Shown in pieces: positions 24,016 to 32,207 of a stretch of 64,000 bases of DNA. Positions within the stretch are counted from its first letter, which is position 1, and every line of letters begins with the position of its first letter. Source of the DNA: Streptomyces lateritius. Its GTDB lineage: Bacteria; Actinomycetota; Actinomycetes; Streptomycetales; Streptomycetaceae. The stretch lies in the NCBI RefSeq assembly GCF_014649715.1, contig NZ_BMTO01000015.1, forward strand, positions 144,593-208,592. Reading direction: 5' to 3'. The notes under the pieces were generated by a model. The model was not told the DNA's origin. It saw nothing but the letters and a program-made list of their open reading frames with translations, and did not search any database. The position numbers and the translations under genes were made by a program.

Positions 24016-25260
24016 TCAGAAGATGTCGGGGCACCAGGGCCGGCGGGAGGTCCGCAGCAGGGCGTCCGCGCGGGCCGCGGCCCCCGGGGCGATCTCCTCG
24101 ACCCGGCCGAGTGCGGCCAGCCGCACCGCCGACTCGTCACCGAGCGACAGCGTGCCCAACTCGCCGATGTCGAAGGCGAGCTCGGGGGATTCGGTGGTAC
24201 GGGAACAGGTAGCGCCCTCCGGGGAGGCGTCGAGCCGGTAGCGGCCGCCGGCCAGACCGGTGGCGTCCCGCAGATCCAGGACGAGCGTGCCGGAGCCGGC
24301 GTACGTACGCCCCTCCAGCACCTTGGCCACGTCCAGGACCCGCACCCAGAGCATGTCCGCCTGCGTGGTGACACGGGCGGCGCGCGGGTCGGGGAGCAGC
24401 AGCGGCAGCAGGTCGTCGGGGGCGCGCATGCCGGACTTGACCGCGGTGACCCAGTCGACGGAGCAGAGGAAGAGCCACAGCGCCCGCTCGGCGGCGGGGG
24501 TGACCGCGATCAGGTCCTTGACCGTGGCCGTGTTCAGCGGCTGCTTGCCGTCCTCCCACTTGTCGTCGCAGGTGTAGGAGACGTACCCCTGGGGCTGGTC
24601 GGCCTCGTCGCGGTAGACGGCGTAGAAGGGCTCGGTCCAGGGGCTGCTGTGGTGGACGCGTCCGGTGAGGACGTCCCAGCTGCGGGCGTCCCGGCCGACG
24701 ATCCCGGCCCGGACCCCGCCGAGCCGGCGGTGCAGCTCGGGGGCGACCTTGCGGATCTCCTCGGCGTCGGTGAAGTCGATCCGGCCGCCGTCCTCGGGAC
24801 GACCGGAACGACGCGGGTCCAGACCGGCGCGGCGGACGTCGACGGTCCACTCCGTGGTCCAGGTCGCGGGGCCGAAGCCGAAACGGCCGTAGATCGGATA
24901 CTCGGCGGCGATGAGGGTGGCGACGGCGTCGCCCCGCTCCTTCGCGGCGGCGAGGTCCCGGGCCATCATCCGGCTGAGCAGACCGCGGCGGCGGTGGGTC
25001 GCGGAGACGGTGACACCGGTGACGGCGTCGGCGACGAGCGTGCCGCCGCCGACCGCGCTCAACTCCTGGGTGAAGGAACGGAAGGTGGCGACGATCCGGC
25101 CCTGTTCGAACACGCCGAGCAGCCGGGAGAGGTCGGTGTGCGGCAGCCGGTCCGCGACCTCCTCGTCCGTCACGACGGGCGGCCGGAGGAACCCGGTGCT
25201 GACGGCCCGCAGCCAGTCGGGGTACTCGGACTCGACGACGGCACGCACCTCAAGGCTCAT
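24016..25260 (-). CDS. Eis-like GNAT acetyltransferase
   Basis: The 414-residue protein has the three-part layout of Eis. An N-terminal GNAT domain contains TGVTVSATHRRRGLLSRMM as the acetyl-CoA loop and AEYPIYGRFGFG with the catalytic Tyr. A second, divergent GNAT domain follows, and then an SCP2-like C-terminal domain ending in a free carboxyl after PDIF; in Eis this terminal carboxylate acts as the general base. Eis enzymes acetylate amines, including several aminoglycoside positions or protein lysines. The natural substrate in Streptomyces is not known. The gene stands alone between the exporter and rsiG. Confidence 0.9.
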   Translation of the reverse strand: MSLEVRAVVESEYPDWLRAVSTGFLRPPVVTDEEVADRLPHTDLSRLLGVFEQGRIVATFRSFTQELSAVGGGTLVADAVTGVTVSATHRRRGLLSRMMARDLAAAKERGDAVATLIAAEYPIYGRFGFGPATWTTEWTVDVRRAGLDPRRSGRPEDGGRIDFTDAEEIRKVAPELHRRLGGVRAGIVGRDARSWDVLTGRVHHSSPWTEPFYAVYRDEADQPQGYVSYTCDDKWEDGKQPLNTATVKDLIAVTPAAERALWLFLCSVDWVTAVKSGMRAPDDLLPLLLPDPRAARVTTQADMLWVRVLDVAKVLEGRTYAGSGTLVLDLRDATGLAGGRYRLDASPEGATCSRTTESPELAFDIGELGTLSLGDESAVRLAALGRVEEIAPGAAARADALLRTSRRPWCPDIF

Positions 25261-25414
25261 CCTGCGAGGCTATGCCGGGCCCCGGGCCCCGCGCACCCGA
25301 CTTTTCCCGCCCCGCCCTCACCCAGCCGGGCCCCTCACCCTGCCCGTCGGATCACCCTGCCCCTCGGATCAGCCTGTCCTGCGGATCAGCCTGTCTTCAG
25401 ATCAGCCCAGTCCT

Positions 25415-26008
25415 TCAGATCAGCAGGTCGTCCACCTGCGCCTCGCCCTCGCGGTAGCGGCGGGCGATCTCCGCGCTGCAGTCGTCGGCCGTCCGCTGCA
25501 GCTGCTGCCGACGGCGCGAGACCTGCTGTTCGTACCCCGCGAGGCGTCCCATCGCCGTGTGGAGCTCGTCGTCCGTCCGCGCGCCGAGGTCCGACAGCTC
25601 GACCTCCGACAGCATCTCCGTCGCGAGCCGCCGGTACTCCTCGCTGCGCGGCGTCGACAGCGTCACGTGCCGCGCCGAGGTCCGCAGCCGCGAGGGCGCG
25701 TCCGCGAGGATCTCCGAGAGCCGGTCGAGAACCGGCGCCTCCGGATCCGTCCGCCGTGCCAGTTCGGCCCGCAGGATGTCGATCCGGCCCTGCAGCATCC
25801 GCCGTACGTAGCTGAGGTCCGCCTCGTCGCCCTGCGCGTCACGGCGCAGCGCCCGCAACTCCGGGAGCCGCAGTGCCGCGATCTCCGGCTGTGGTCGCTC
25901 CTGCAGCGCCGCCTCGCCCGACCGCTGCAGGGGTGGACGTACCGCCGCGCCGACACTGCTCAGCGGAACGGGACCGGATGGCGTCTGCCCGGCGCCAGGT
26001 GCACTCAT
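25415..26008 (-). CDS. rsiG: RsiG, c-di-GMP-dependent anti-sigma factor for WhiG
   Basis: The 197-residue protein contains two copies of the c-di-GMP motif E(X)3S(X)2R(X)3Q(X)3D known from RsiG of S. venezuelae. They are E62-S66-R69-Q73-D77 and E160-S164-R167-Q171-D175, each on a long helix of an antiparallel coiled coil. RsiG loaded with a c-di-GMP dimer holds the sporulation sigma factor WhiG inactive; falling c-di-GMP releases it and starts spore formation. The ATG at 26008 is preceded by GAGGGGAC. The N-terminal 40 residues are Pro/Gly/Ala-rich and probably disordered. whiG itself is not in the window. It is divergent from dtd. Confidence 0.93.
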   Translation of the reverse strand: MSAPGAGQTPSGPVPLSSVGAAVRPPLQRSGEAALQERPQPEIAALRLPELRALRRDAQGDEADLSYVRRMLQGRIDILRAELARRTDPEAPVLDRLSEILADAPSRLRTSARHVTLSTPRSEEYRRLATEMLSEVELSDLGARTDDELHTAMGRLAGYEQQVSRRRQQLQRTADDCSAEIARRYREGEAQVDDLLI

Positions 26009-26134
26009 GTGAATCGTCCCCTCGACCGGTGCGGAACCGCACCGCCTCCAGGCATGGTGCCACTCCCGCACGTGCGCGTGCAGGTGCTCTGCACCCGTTC
26101 GGCCCCAGTTGAGTCGGTCTGTAGGTTGGTCCGT

Positions 26135-26560
26135 ATGCGAGCAGTGGTACAGCGGGTGGACGGCGCGAGCGTCGTCGTCGCGGGAGAGACCGTCGGCGAG
26201 ATCGTCGGCGAAGGACTGTGTGTGCTGGTGGGAGTCACCCACGAGGACACCCCGGAGAAGGCGGCCCAACTGGCCAGAAAGCTCTGGTCCGTCCGCATTC
26301 TCCAGGGAGAGAAATCCTGTTCGGACGTTAATGCGCCCTTGTTGGTGATTTCTCAGTTCACCCTCTACGGGGACGCCCGCAAGGGCCGCAGGCCCACCTG
26401 GAACGCCGCCGCGCCCGGCCCGGTCGCCGAACCGCTCGTCGACGAGGTCGTGGCCCAGCTGCGGGCCCTGGGGGCGCGCGTGGAAACGGGCCGGTTCGGA
26501 GCGGACATGCGCGTCTCGCTCACGAATCACGGCCCGTTCACGGTCCTCGTGGAGGTCTAG
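26135..26560 (+). CDS. dtd: D-aminoacyl-tRNA deacylase
   Basis: The 141-residue protein is full length for DTD, which removes D-amino acids (and glycine from tRNA-Ala) mis-attached to tRNA. The signature SQFTLYGDARKGRRP and the late TNHGPFTVLVEV motif, which carries the cross-dimer Gly-Pro needed to exclude L-amino acids, are present. The start MRAVVQRV is standard. It is convergent with ygfZ across a small repeat region. Confidence 0.95.
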   Translation: MRAVVQRVDGASVVVAGETVGEIVGEGLCVLVGVTHEDTPEKAAQLARKLWSVRILQGEKSCSDVNAPLLVISQFTLYGDARKGRRPTWNAAAPGPVAEPLVDEVVAQLRALGARVETGRFGADMRVSLTNHGPFTVLVEV

Positions 26561-26625
26561 GAGACCCAGGAGGTCCAGGCGACCTAGGAGGTCCAGGAGA
26601 TCCTGGGGGTCCGGAGGTCACTCGT
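26553..26625. repeat. Short AGGAGGTCCAGG-type tandem repeats
   Basis: Three to four imperfect copies of a 12-16 base unit (AGGAGGTCCAGG, AGGAGACCCAGG, AGGAGATCCTGG) fill the gap between the convergent dtd and ygfZ ends. No clear single hairpin terminator is present; the copies can pair with each other only weakly. This looks like slippage-prone filler. Confidence 0.6.
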
Positions 26626-26627
26626 CC

Positions 26628-27608
26628 TCACGGCTCGACGATCGTCTCCTGCGCCGCCGCCGTGTCCCCGGCGAGCAGCTCGGCGTCCACCGGCAGGTTC
26701 CGCTTCACCATCGCCAGCGCGATCGGCCCCAGCTCGTGGTGGCGGGCGGAGGTCGTGATGAAGCCCAGCTGGCGGCCCTCGGCGCCGTCCGCCGCGAGCC
26801 GGATCGGGGTGCCGTGCCCCGGCAGATGGACCTCGCTGCCGTCCAGGTGCAGGAAGACGAGCCGCCGCGGCGGCTTCCCCAGGTTCTGGACCCGGGCGAC
26901 GGTCTCCTGCCCGCGGTAGCAGCCCTTCTGCAGGTGCACCGCGCTGCCGATCCACCCCAGCTCGTGCGGGATGGTCCGGTGGTCGGTCTCGAAACCGACC
27001 CGCGGCCGGTGCGCCTCGATCCGCAGCGCCTCGTACGCGAGGACACCCGCGGCGGGGCCGTGGGAGGCCGCGAAGGACTCCAGGTCGGCGCGGGGCAGGA
27101 ACAGGTCGCGGCCGTGCGGGGTCTCCCGTACCACCACGCCCTTGGGCACCTCGGCGATGGAGCCGGCCGGCAGGTGGACGAGAGCGACGTCGTCCGTACG
27201 GTCGGCGACCTCGACCCGGTAGAAGAACTTCATCGACTCCAGGTACGCGATCAGCTCGCCCCGCGTACCGGGCTCGACGTGCGCCCAGACCGTCTCGCCG
27301 TCGTCGACGAGGTACAGGGCGTGCTCGATGTGCCCGTTGGCGGAGAGGATCAGCGCCTCGGTCGCCTGGCCGGCCGGGAGCTCGCTCATGTGCTGGGTGA
27401 GCAGCAGGTGCAGCCAGCTCAGCCGGTCGTCGCCGGAGACGGTCACGACTCCGCGGTGCGAGAGGTCGACGAAGCCGTTGCCCGCGGCGAGGGAGCGCTG
27501 CTCACGGAAGAGGTCGCCGTAGTGCGCGGCGACGCCTTCGTCACGGCCCTCGGCGGGGACGGCGCCGGGCAGGGACAGCAAGGGGCTGTGCGGTGATGGT
27601 CGCTGCAT
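26628..27608 (-). CDS. ygfZ: YgfZ/GcvT-fold folate-binding protein
   Basis: The 326-residue protein belongs to the YgfZ family, tetrahydrofolate-binding helpers of Fe-S cluster assembly and repair. It has the GcvT-like fold with the invariant motif KGCYRGQETVAR (catalytic or redox-active Cys). N-terminal FVDLSHRGVVTVSGDDRLSW is typical. The distal barrel contains GHGTPIRLAADGAEGRQLGF. It lies 9 bases after nur on the same strand and is probably co-transcribed with it. Confidence 0.92.
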   Translation of the reverse strand: MQRPSPHSPLLSLPGAVPAEGRDEGVAAHYGDLFREQRSLAAGNGFVDLSHRGVVTVSGDDRLSWLHLLLTQHMSELPAGQATEALILSANGHIEHALYLVDDGETVWAHVEPGTRGELIAYLESMKFFYRVEVADRTDDVALVHLPAGSIAEVPKGVVVRETPHGRDLFLPRADLESFAASHGPAAGVLAYEALRIEAHRPRVGFETDHRTIPHELGWIGSAVHLQKGCYRGQETVARVQNLGKPPRRLVFLHLDGSEVHLPGHGTPIRLAADGAEGRQLGFITTSARHHELGPIALAMVKRNLPVDAELLAGDTAAAQETIVEP

Positions 27609-27617
27609 GCCGTAAGC

Positions 27618-28055
27618 CTACGACTCGGCGGCGGCCGCCTTGCGGGAGCAGTCCTCGCACCGGCCGAAGATCGCGAAATGCTTCATGTCCGTCTCGAAAC
27701 CGAAGGTCTCGCGGAGCTTCCCGGTGAACTCGGCGGCGATGTCGACGTCCGCCTCGATGACGTTCGTGCAGTCCCGGCAGACCAGATGCAGATGGTGGTG
27801 CCGGTCGGCGAGGTGGTACGTCGGGGCTCCGTGGCCCAGATGGGCGTGGCTGACCAGGCCGAGCTCCTCCAGGAGCTCCAGCGTCCGGTAGACCGTCGAG
27901 ATGTTCACGCCTGAGGCGGTCTTGCGGACCTCGCCGAGAATGTCGTCGGGGGTCGCGTGCTCGAGCGTGTCCACCGCCTCGAGGACGAGCTGACGCTGGG
28001 GCGTCAGCCGGTAGCCGCGCTGCCGCAGGTCGCTTTTCCAGTCGGTGCTCACCAC
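27618..28055 (-). CDS. nur: Nur, nickel-responsive Fur-family repressor
   Basis: The 145-residue Fur-family protein closely resembles S. coelicolor Nur as I remember it. That protein represses nickel uptake and the iron superoxide dismutase and so allows the nickel SOD when Ni is present. The winged helix spans residues 1-80 (YRLTPQRQLVLEAVD, SGVNISTVYRTLELL). Nickel-site histidines H70 and H72 (SHAHLGHG) and H88 and H90 (DRHHHLHLVC) are kept. H33 and H86 fit the second metal site. A C93xxC96 pair and a late CEDC pair are present. It sits immediately upstream of ygfZ. Confidence 0.9.
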   Translation of the reverse strand: MVSTDWKSDLRQRGYRLTPQRQLVLEAVDTLEHATPDDILGEVRKTASGVNISTVYRTLELLEELGLVSHAHLGHGAPTYHLADRHHHLHLVCRDCTNVIEADVDIAAEFTGKLRETFGFETDMKHFAIFGRCEDCSRKAAAAES

Positions 28056-28121
28056 GCCCCCCAGTGTAGGAGGGCGTGGCGGAAAACCGAGGGTCCCATG
28101 GGGCCCGACGGACCTGCGGGC

Positions 28122-28694
28122 CTACTTGAAGAACGCGATGCCGTCGTCGGGCAGGTCACCGAGGCCGCGCGCCATCTCCGCGACCTCCTCCGGCGTCACG
28201 ACCTTCTTCAGGTGCGCCGACATGTAGGGCCGCAGCGGGACCTCGGGGGTGGCCTTCTCGCCCACCCACATCAGGTCACCCTTGACGTAGCCGTACAGCC
28301 GCTTGCCGCCGCTGTACGGACCCGAGGCGGCGGTGCGCGCGACGGCGTCGGTCACGAGGTCGATCTGCGGCTTCTTGTCGGCGAGCTCGCCGTACCAGAT
28401 CTCGACGATGCCCTGGTCCCGGACCATGACGATCTCGACCTTGCGGTCCTTGTCGATCCGCCAGTAGCCGCTCTCGCTCTCCAGCGGGCGGATCTGGTTG
28501 CCCTCGTTGTCCAGGACCCAGGAGCGCGAGACGTACTCGATGAAGTCACGGCCGTCGTGGCTGAACGTCACGGACTGGCCGAAGTTGCACTTCTCGGCAC
28601 CGGGGAAGTCGGAGACGCCCGCGCCTTCCCACGTGCCGAGGAGGAACGCGAGGGGGACGAGGTCCGGGTTGAGGTCGGACGGGATCTCGATCAT
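28122..28694 (-). CDS. Nitrobindin-like heme-binding beta-barrel protein
   Basis: The 190-residue protein is of the FABP-like/nitrobindin (THAP4 C-terminal) family: an all-beta ten-stranded barrel. It has the opening motif PLAFLLGTWEGAG and the later LYGYVKGDLMWVGEKA. In this family a ferric heme is bound by a histidine near the C-terminus (here MSAHLKKV) and reacts with nitric oxide or peroxynitrite. The start at 28694 gives the standard N-terminus MIEIPSDLNPDL. It lies 66 bases upstream of nur on the same strand. Confidence 0.88.
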   Translation of the reverse strand: MIEIPSDLNPDLVPLAFLLGTWEGAGVSDFPGAEKCNFGQSVTFSHDGRDFIEYVSRSWVLDNEGNQIRPLESESGYWRIDKDRKVEIVMVRDQGIVEIWYGELADKKPQIDLVTDAVARTAASGPYSGGKRLYGYVKGDLMWVGEKATPEVPLRPYMSAHLKKVVTPEEVAEMARGLGDLPDDGIAFFK

Positions 28695-28726
28695 GGCAGC
28701 TCTTGGCGATCTGTAGAGGGGGGTGG

Positions 28727-28825
28727 TTAACGCTGGCCCTGGTACAGCTTCTTCACGGTCAGACCGGCGAAGGCGAGCACGCCGACGCAGACCAGAATCA
28801 GCAGAGCTTCGAAGAAAACGATCAC
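28727..28825 (-). CDS. 32-residue single-span membrane protein
   Basis: A GTG start at 28825 with a very good site (GAGGAG, six bases away) opens a 32-residue frame reading MIVFFEALLILVCVGVLAFA, then GLTVKKLYQGQR. One hydrophobic helix (about residues 3-21) is followed by a short basic tail, so the C-terminus should face the cytoplasm. It is 32 bases upstream of the nitrobindin-like gene on the same strand and could be its leader cistron. Very small proteins ending in VKKLYQGQR recur in Streptomyces to my memory. Function is unknown; a modulator of a membrane complex is possible. Confidence 0.8.
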   Translation of the reverse strand: MIVFFEALLILVCVGVLAFAGLTVKKLYQGQR

Positions 28826-28923
28826 TGGGTGCTCCTCGAATGAGCGTGAAGGCAGAACGGGCCGGACCCCAGCTTAGTCGGCGAGGGGCCCGGCCCTCTC
28901 TGTGAGGTGGGTCAACCCGTCGG

Positions 28924-29796
28924 CTAGCCCAGGAGCTGGTTCTGGAGGGTGACCGTCTGCTGGAACGGGACCAGGAGGGCGCCCCCCTTGCGGGACTGGG
29001 CGACCAGCGCGATCGTGTCACCGGCCTGGACGTACGCCCAGCGACTCTGCTCGGCCCCCGCGGGCTCCTCCACGAAGGAGTACAGGGCGGTGTACGGCAC
29101 CTCGACCCGGGTCGCCAGGCTGCTCTCCATGTCGATGCCCTCGACCCCGTCCAGGAGCGCGCCGTCGACCGACCCGGCCTTCAGGCCGTCGTCCTTGAAG
29201 GCCTCGGCGAAGGCCACCGAGTTGAACCGGAGCAGATGGATACGGGTCGTCGTGCCGTCCGGTGTTGTCCAGCCGCGGGCGGCGACGTGGCGCAGCGCGG
29301 AGTCGGCCAGGGCCTCCTTCAGCGCCGGCCGGTCGTCCTGCCGGTACAGCGAGAGGAACCGGTCCAGAGAAACCCATCCGCCGTTCAGCTTCGGATCCAC
29401 CGTGGCGCCGACCGGGGCGGGCAGGAGCAGCGCGCGCAGGTCGGCGTGGTGGATCTCCCCCTCGTTGCCCGGCGAGAAGGGGCGCTGGGAGCTGTGCGGC
29501 AGGGGAGGGAGGCTGAGCTTCGGATACTCCCAGCGGCCGTCGTGCTCGGTCGCGAGACCGGGCACGTCGGTGCGCTCCATGGAGGTGATCCCGGCCGCGG
29601 TCCCGACCCCGAGTCCCCCGCACACGACCACGGCGGCGGTCCACCGGGCGGCGGCCCACAGGACACGACGGGAGCGCTTGGGCCCGGGGGCGGGGGGCTC
29701 TGGGACCTCCATGGCCTCCGGTGCGGGCTCCGGTACGGGCTCCGGTACGGGCTCCGGTGTCGGCGGGAGCGTCGTCGTGTCCGTCTGCTCGCTCAT
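28924..29796 (-). CDS. Membrane-anchored secreted protein, paralogue 3 of 3
   Basis: The 290-residue protein has a Pro/Glu-rich cytoplasmic N-terminus (repeats of PEPVPEP), one membrane helix (about residues 48-70, AARWTAAVVVCGGLGVGTAAG) and a roughly 220-residue outside domain. It shares with the first gene of the operon the block DLRALLLPAPVGA followed by GGWVSLDRFLSLY. It lacks known catalytic motifs. The start overlaps the upstream gene by four bases (ATGA). No family can be named; an envelope sensor or stress protein is a guess. Confidence 0.8.
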   Translation of the reverse strand: MSEQTDTTTLPPTPEPVPEPVPEPAPEAMEVPEPPAPGPKRSRRVLWAAARWTAAVVVCGGLGVGTAAGITSMERTDVPGLATEHDGRWEYPKLSLPPLPHSSQRPFSPGNEGEIHHADLRALLLPAPVGATVDPKLNGGWVSLDRFLSLYRQDDRPALKEALADSALRHVAARGWTTPDGTTTRIHLLRFNSVAFAEAFKDDGLKAGSVDGALLDGVEGIDMESSLATRVEVPYTALYSFVEEPAGAEQSRWAYVQAGDTIALVAQSRKGGALLVPFQQTVTLQNQLLG

Positions 29797-30653
29797 ACGT
29801 ACTCCCCCGGGGACGTGATGTGGTCCAGCTGCTGCTTCACGATCTCGGCCACGGCGGACGTGTCGAACTGCTTCGAGCCCGACGCGGTGACCGTGACGGA
29901 GACGTCGGCCTCGTACGCCGAGCAGACCATCCCGTCCAGCTGGTCCGCCTGCTTCTCCTTGTCGAGGTCCGGGTCCTTCGGAACCATGAAGCAGGCGGAG
30001 GTCTTGTGTCCGCCGATCTTCGGCCCCTTCGGGAAGCCGAGAAGGCGGGACAGCTCCTTGCGGAGCTCGAACACATCGCCGATCCGCTTCTTGTCCTTCA
30101 TCTGCGTGAGGTGCACCGTCACCACGACATCCGCGTCGGTCGACTGGAAGGAGCGGACGGCGACGCCCTGGACGCCGAGGCGGTCGACCCGCTTCTCGAA
30201 GTCGCGGCGCTTCTTGCCGGACAGCCCCTTGCCCTCCTCCTTGAGGAGAGCGGCGGCCTCCTTCGCGCCGAGCTCCCCGTCGTTCCCGTACATCTCGATG
30301 TCGGGGCCGAGTTCGTAGCCGGCCGGAACGGGCAGCAGCAGCTTGCTGAGCGGTGTCGACGCCTTGCCGCGGGTGGCGCCGAGCGTCGCGGGATCCTCGC
30401 CGCCCCGCTGCGGGGCGGGGGACTCCCAGACGGCCGTGGGTGCCGAACGGTCCGCGGCGTTGACGGTGACCGCGGTGTACGTCAGGCCACCGCCGACCGC
30501 GCCGAGGACGAGCACAGCGGGCAGGACCGCGGTCAGCAGGGTGCGTCCCCGCCGCGGCTTCGCCGGCTCGTCCGCCGGGACGGTCGCGGCGAACACGTCG
30601 GTCACATCGGCTTCGTCGGTCTCGTCGGTCATGTTGTTCCGGTCCTCACTCAC
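29793..30653 (-). CDS. Membrane-anchored secreted protein, paralogue 2 of 3
   Basis: The 286-residue protein begins with an acidic cytoplasmic region (MSEDRNNMTDETDEADVTDV), then a basic stop and a membrane helix (about residues 38-62). The outside domain opens with the shared block LSKLLLPVPAGYELG. Two cysteines (ACFMVPK and MVCSAYEA, about 40 residues apart) could form a disulfide. It ends in a conserved-looking QLDHITSPGEYV. It overlaps both neighbours by four bases, so the three are translated as one unit. Function is unknown. Confidence 0.8.
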   Translation of the reverse strand: MSEDRNNMTDETDEADVTDVFAATVPADEPAKPRRGRTLLTAVLPAVLVLGAVGGGLTYTAVTVNAADRSAPTAVWESPAPQRGGEDPATLGATRGKASTPLSKLLLPVPAGYELGPDIEMYGNDGELGAKEAAALLKEEGKGLSGKKRRDFEKRVDRLGVQGVAVRSFQSTDADVVVTVHLTQMKDKKRIGDVFELRKELSRLLGFPKGPKIGGHKTSACFMVPKDPDLDKEKQADQLDGMVCSAYEADVSVTVTASGSKQFDTSAVAEIVKQQLDHITSPGEYV

Positions 30654-31420
30654 AGGCGCCCCAGCTGTCGCTCGGCGACCGAAGAGATGTCCTTCGCGGA
30701 GATCTTCTTCGTGTCGTGCATGAAGATCTCCACGGCGATGTCGCCCCGATAGAGGTAGGCCCGCGCCTGGTAGTGGTCGAGATAGCCCGGCTTCTGCCGC
30801 ACGGGGAAGACGTAATAACGGCCGTTGGTGGAACCCTTGAGAGGCTCGCCCTCGCTACGGGCATAGTCCTCCTCGGGCATGTACGCCGTCTGGTCCTCGA
30901 TGTGGTCCTGCGCGCCGAGCAGATCGCTGGAGCGGTACTGGACGAGCCGGATCTGTGTCGTCCGGTACGCGCCGGTCTGCCACGAAGTGGTCGCCACGCG
31001 CCGGAACCCATTGCCCAGCTGATACCTCAATGCCCTGTTGGGGTGATCGAAGTTGCCTGCGTACGTGGCGAGCGACATCCAGCCGTCGGCGTCCGCGAAC
31101 TCCGTCTTCTTCGCCCCGGCCGGCTTGGGGAGCAGCAGCTTGCGCAGGTCCCCGTCCGTCTTGACCTTGCGGTCCTCGGCGGCCGTGAGCGCCACCGGCT
31201 TCTGCCCCTCGGGCAGCGGGCTCGGGTACGCGAGGGCGGACTGGTTCAGGGCCGGCAGCGGCGTCGGCGGGCGTTCGGCCTGGATGCCGTAACCCACCGC
31301 TGTCCCGCCCACGACGCCGAGCACCGCGGCGACGGCGATCAGCGCGACCGTACGACCGGCTTGCCGTCGCGGCTTCGTCGCCCGGGATATCGGATATTGG
31401 ATACTTTCTTCACTGCTCAA
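30650..31420 (-). CDS. Membrane-anchored secreted protein, paralogue 1 of 3
   Basis: The 256-residue protein is the first gene of the three-gene operon. The TTG at 31420 is preferred: it is preceded by GGGGGGA and gives MSSEESIQYP, matching the MSE starts of the two paralogues. An ATG at 31459 is possible. The cytoplasmic segment is basic, the helix is RTVALIAVAAVLGVVGGTAV, and the outside domain carries DLRKLLLPKPAGAKKTEFAD followed by DGWMSLATYAG. The C-terminus has VAERQLGRL. No enzyme motif is visible. Confidence 0.8.
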   Translation of the reverse strand: MSSEESIQYPISRATKPRRQAGRTVALIAVAAVLGVVGGTAVGYGIQAERPPTPLPALNQSALAYPSPLPEGQKPVALTAAEDRKVKTDGDLRKLLLPKPAGAKKTEFADADGWMSLATYAGNFDHPNRALRYQLGNGFRRVATTSWQTGAYRTTQIRLVQYRSSDLLGAQDHIEDQTAYMPEEDYARSEGEPLKGSTNGRYYVFPVRQKPGYLDHYQARAYLYRGDIAVEIFMHDTKKISAKDISSVAERQLGRL

Positions 31421-31443
31421 AAGTCCCCCCACGAGACCTGGAA

Positions 31444-31510
31444 GCGCGGATTCCGTCATCCGCGCACCCAACTGACCCATGAGGGATGCATGAGGTTGCG
31501 GAACTCCGCA
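31444..31510. promoter_or_regulatory. Pair of related inverted repeats between divergent operons
   Basis: GCGCGGA-(8)-TCCGCGC at 31444-31465 and TGCGGA-AC-TCCGCA at 31497-31510 share the half site GCGGA/TCCGC. Both lie between the start of the paralogue operon and the DsrE gene. A common dimeric regulator could bind both. Confidence 0.5.
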
Positions 31511-31524
31511 TTACAGTTCGGTAT

Positions 31525-31887
31525 ATGGCGAAGAAGCTCGTGATCAAGGTGACCGCCGGGGCCGACGCCCCCGAACGCTGCTCCCAGGCCTTCACCGTGG
31601 CCGCCGTCGCCGTGGCCAGCGGGGTCGAGGTCTCGCTCTGGCTGACCGGCGAGTCCTCCTGGTTCGCGCTCCCGGGGCGCGCCGCCGAGTTCGAACTGCC
31701 GCACGCGGCACCGCTGCCGGACCTGATCGACTCGATCCTGACGGCCGGCCGCATCACGCTCTGCACGCAGTGCGCGGCGCGCCGCGAGATCACGGAGCAG
31801 GACGTCCTGAAGGGCGTACGGATCGCGGGCGCCCAGGTATTCGTCCAGGAGGCCATGTCGGACGGCACCCAGGCCCTGGTCTACTGA
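31525..31887 (+). CDS. DsrE-family small sulfur-relay-like protein
   Basis: The 120-residue protein has the DsrE/TusD fold: KKLVIKVTAGADAPERCSQA, VAAVAVASGVEVSLWLTGES and a conserved pair of cysteines in TLCTQCAARREI. In DsrE/F proteins a cysteine carries persulfide sulfur between partners, and the nearby sulfurtransferase operon makes a sulfur-relay role plausible. The start at 31525 is the ATG beginning MAKKLV; a longer frame upstream has no ribosome site. It is divergent from the three-paralogue operon. Confidence 0.85.
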   Translation: MAKKLVIKVTAGADAPERCSQAFTVAAVAVASGVEVSLWLTGESSWFALPGRAAEFELPHAAPLPDLIDSILTAGRITLCTQCAARREITEQDVLKGVRIAGAQVFVQEAMSDGTQALVY

Positions 31888-31906
31888 CCCGACCGCTCCG
31901 ACCGGC

Positions 31907-32170
31907 TCAACGCTCCGGGCGCTTCTTGCCGTCGAGCTCGTCCCACCACTCGTCGGACGTCGGATCGCCCGAGGGATCGTCCCACCACCGGTCGTCGGGC
32001 CCCCGCCGGTTCGCGATCATCGCGGCGACCGGCGGGATGAGCATGGCGACGACACACATCCCGATCGCCACCGGCATCGAGAACAACCGCACGACGGCCC
32101 AGGCGCCCACGAAGAGAACCAGGCAGACGCCCATCATCCAGAAATAGACATGCCGCCGCCGCGCGTACAT
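31907..32170 (-). CDS. DUF3099 membrane protein
   Basis: The 87-residue protein has an N-terminal basic start (MYARRRH), two membrane helices (VYFWMMGVCLVLFVGAWAVV and PVAIGMCVVAMLIPPVAAMI) and an acidic Trp-rich tail (DDRWWDDP, SDEWWDEL). This matches DUF3099, a family found in actinobacteria with unknown function. The gene is flanked by the convergent DsrE gene and a strong terminator. Confidence 0.88.
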   Translation of the reverse strand: MYARRRHVYFWMMGVCLVLFVGAWAVVRLFSMPVAIGMCVVAMLIPPVAAMIANRRGPDDRWWDDPSGDPTSDEWWDELDGKKRPER

Positions 32171-32207
32171 ACCCCCAGCGTATGCCCGCACCCCTCCCCC
32201 GGACAGA

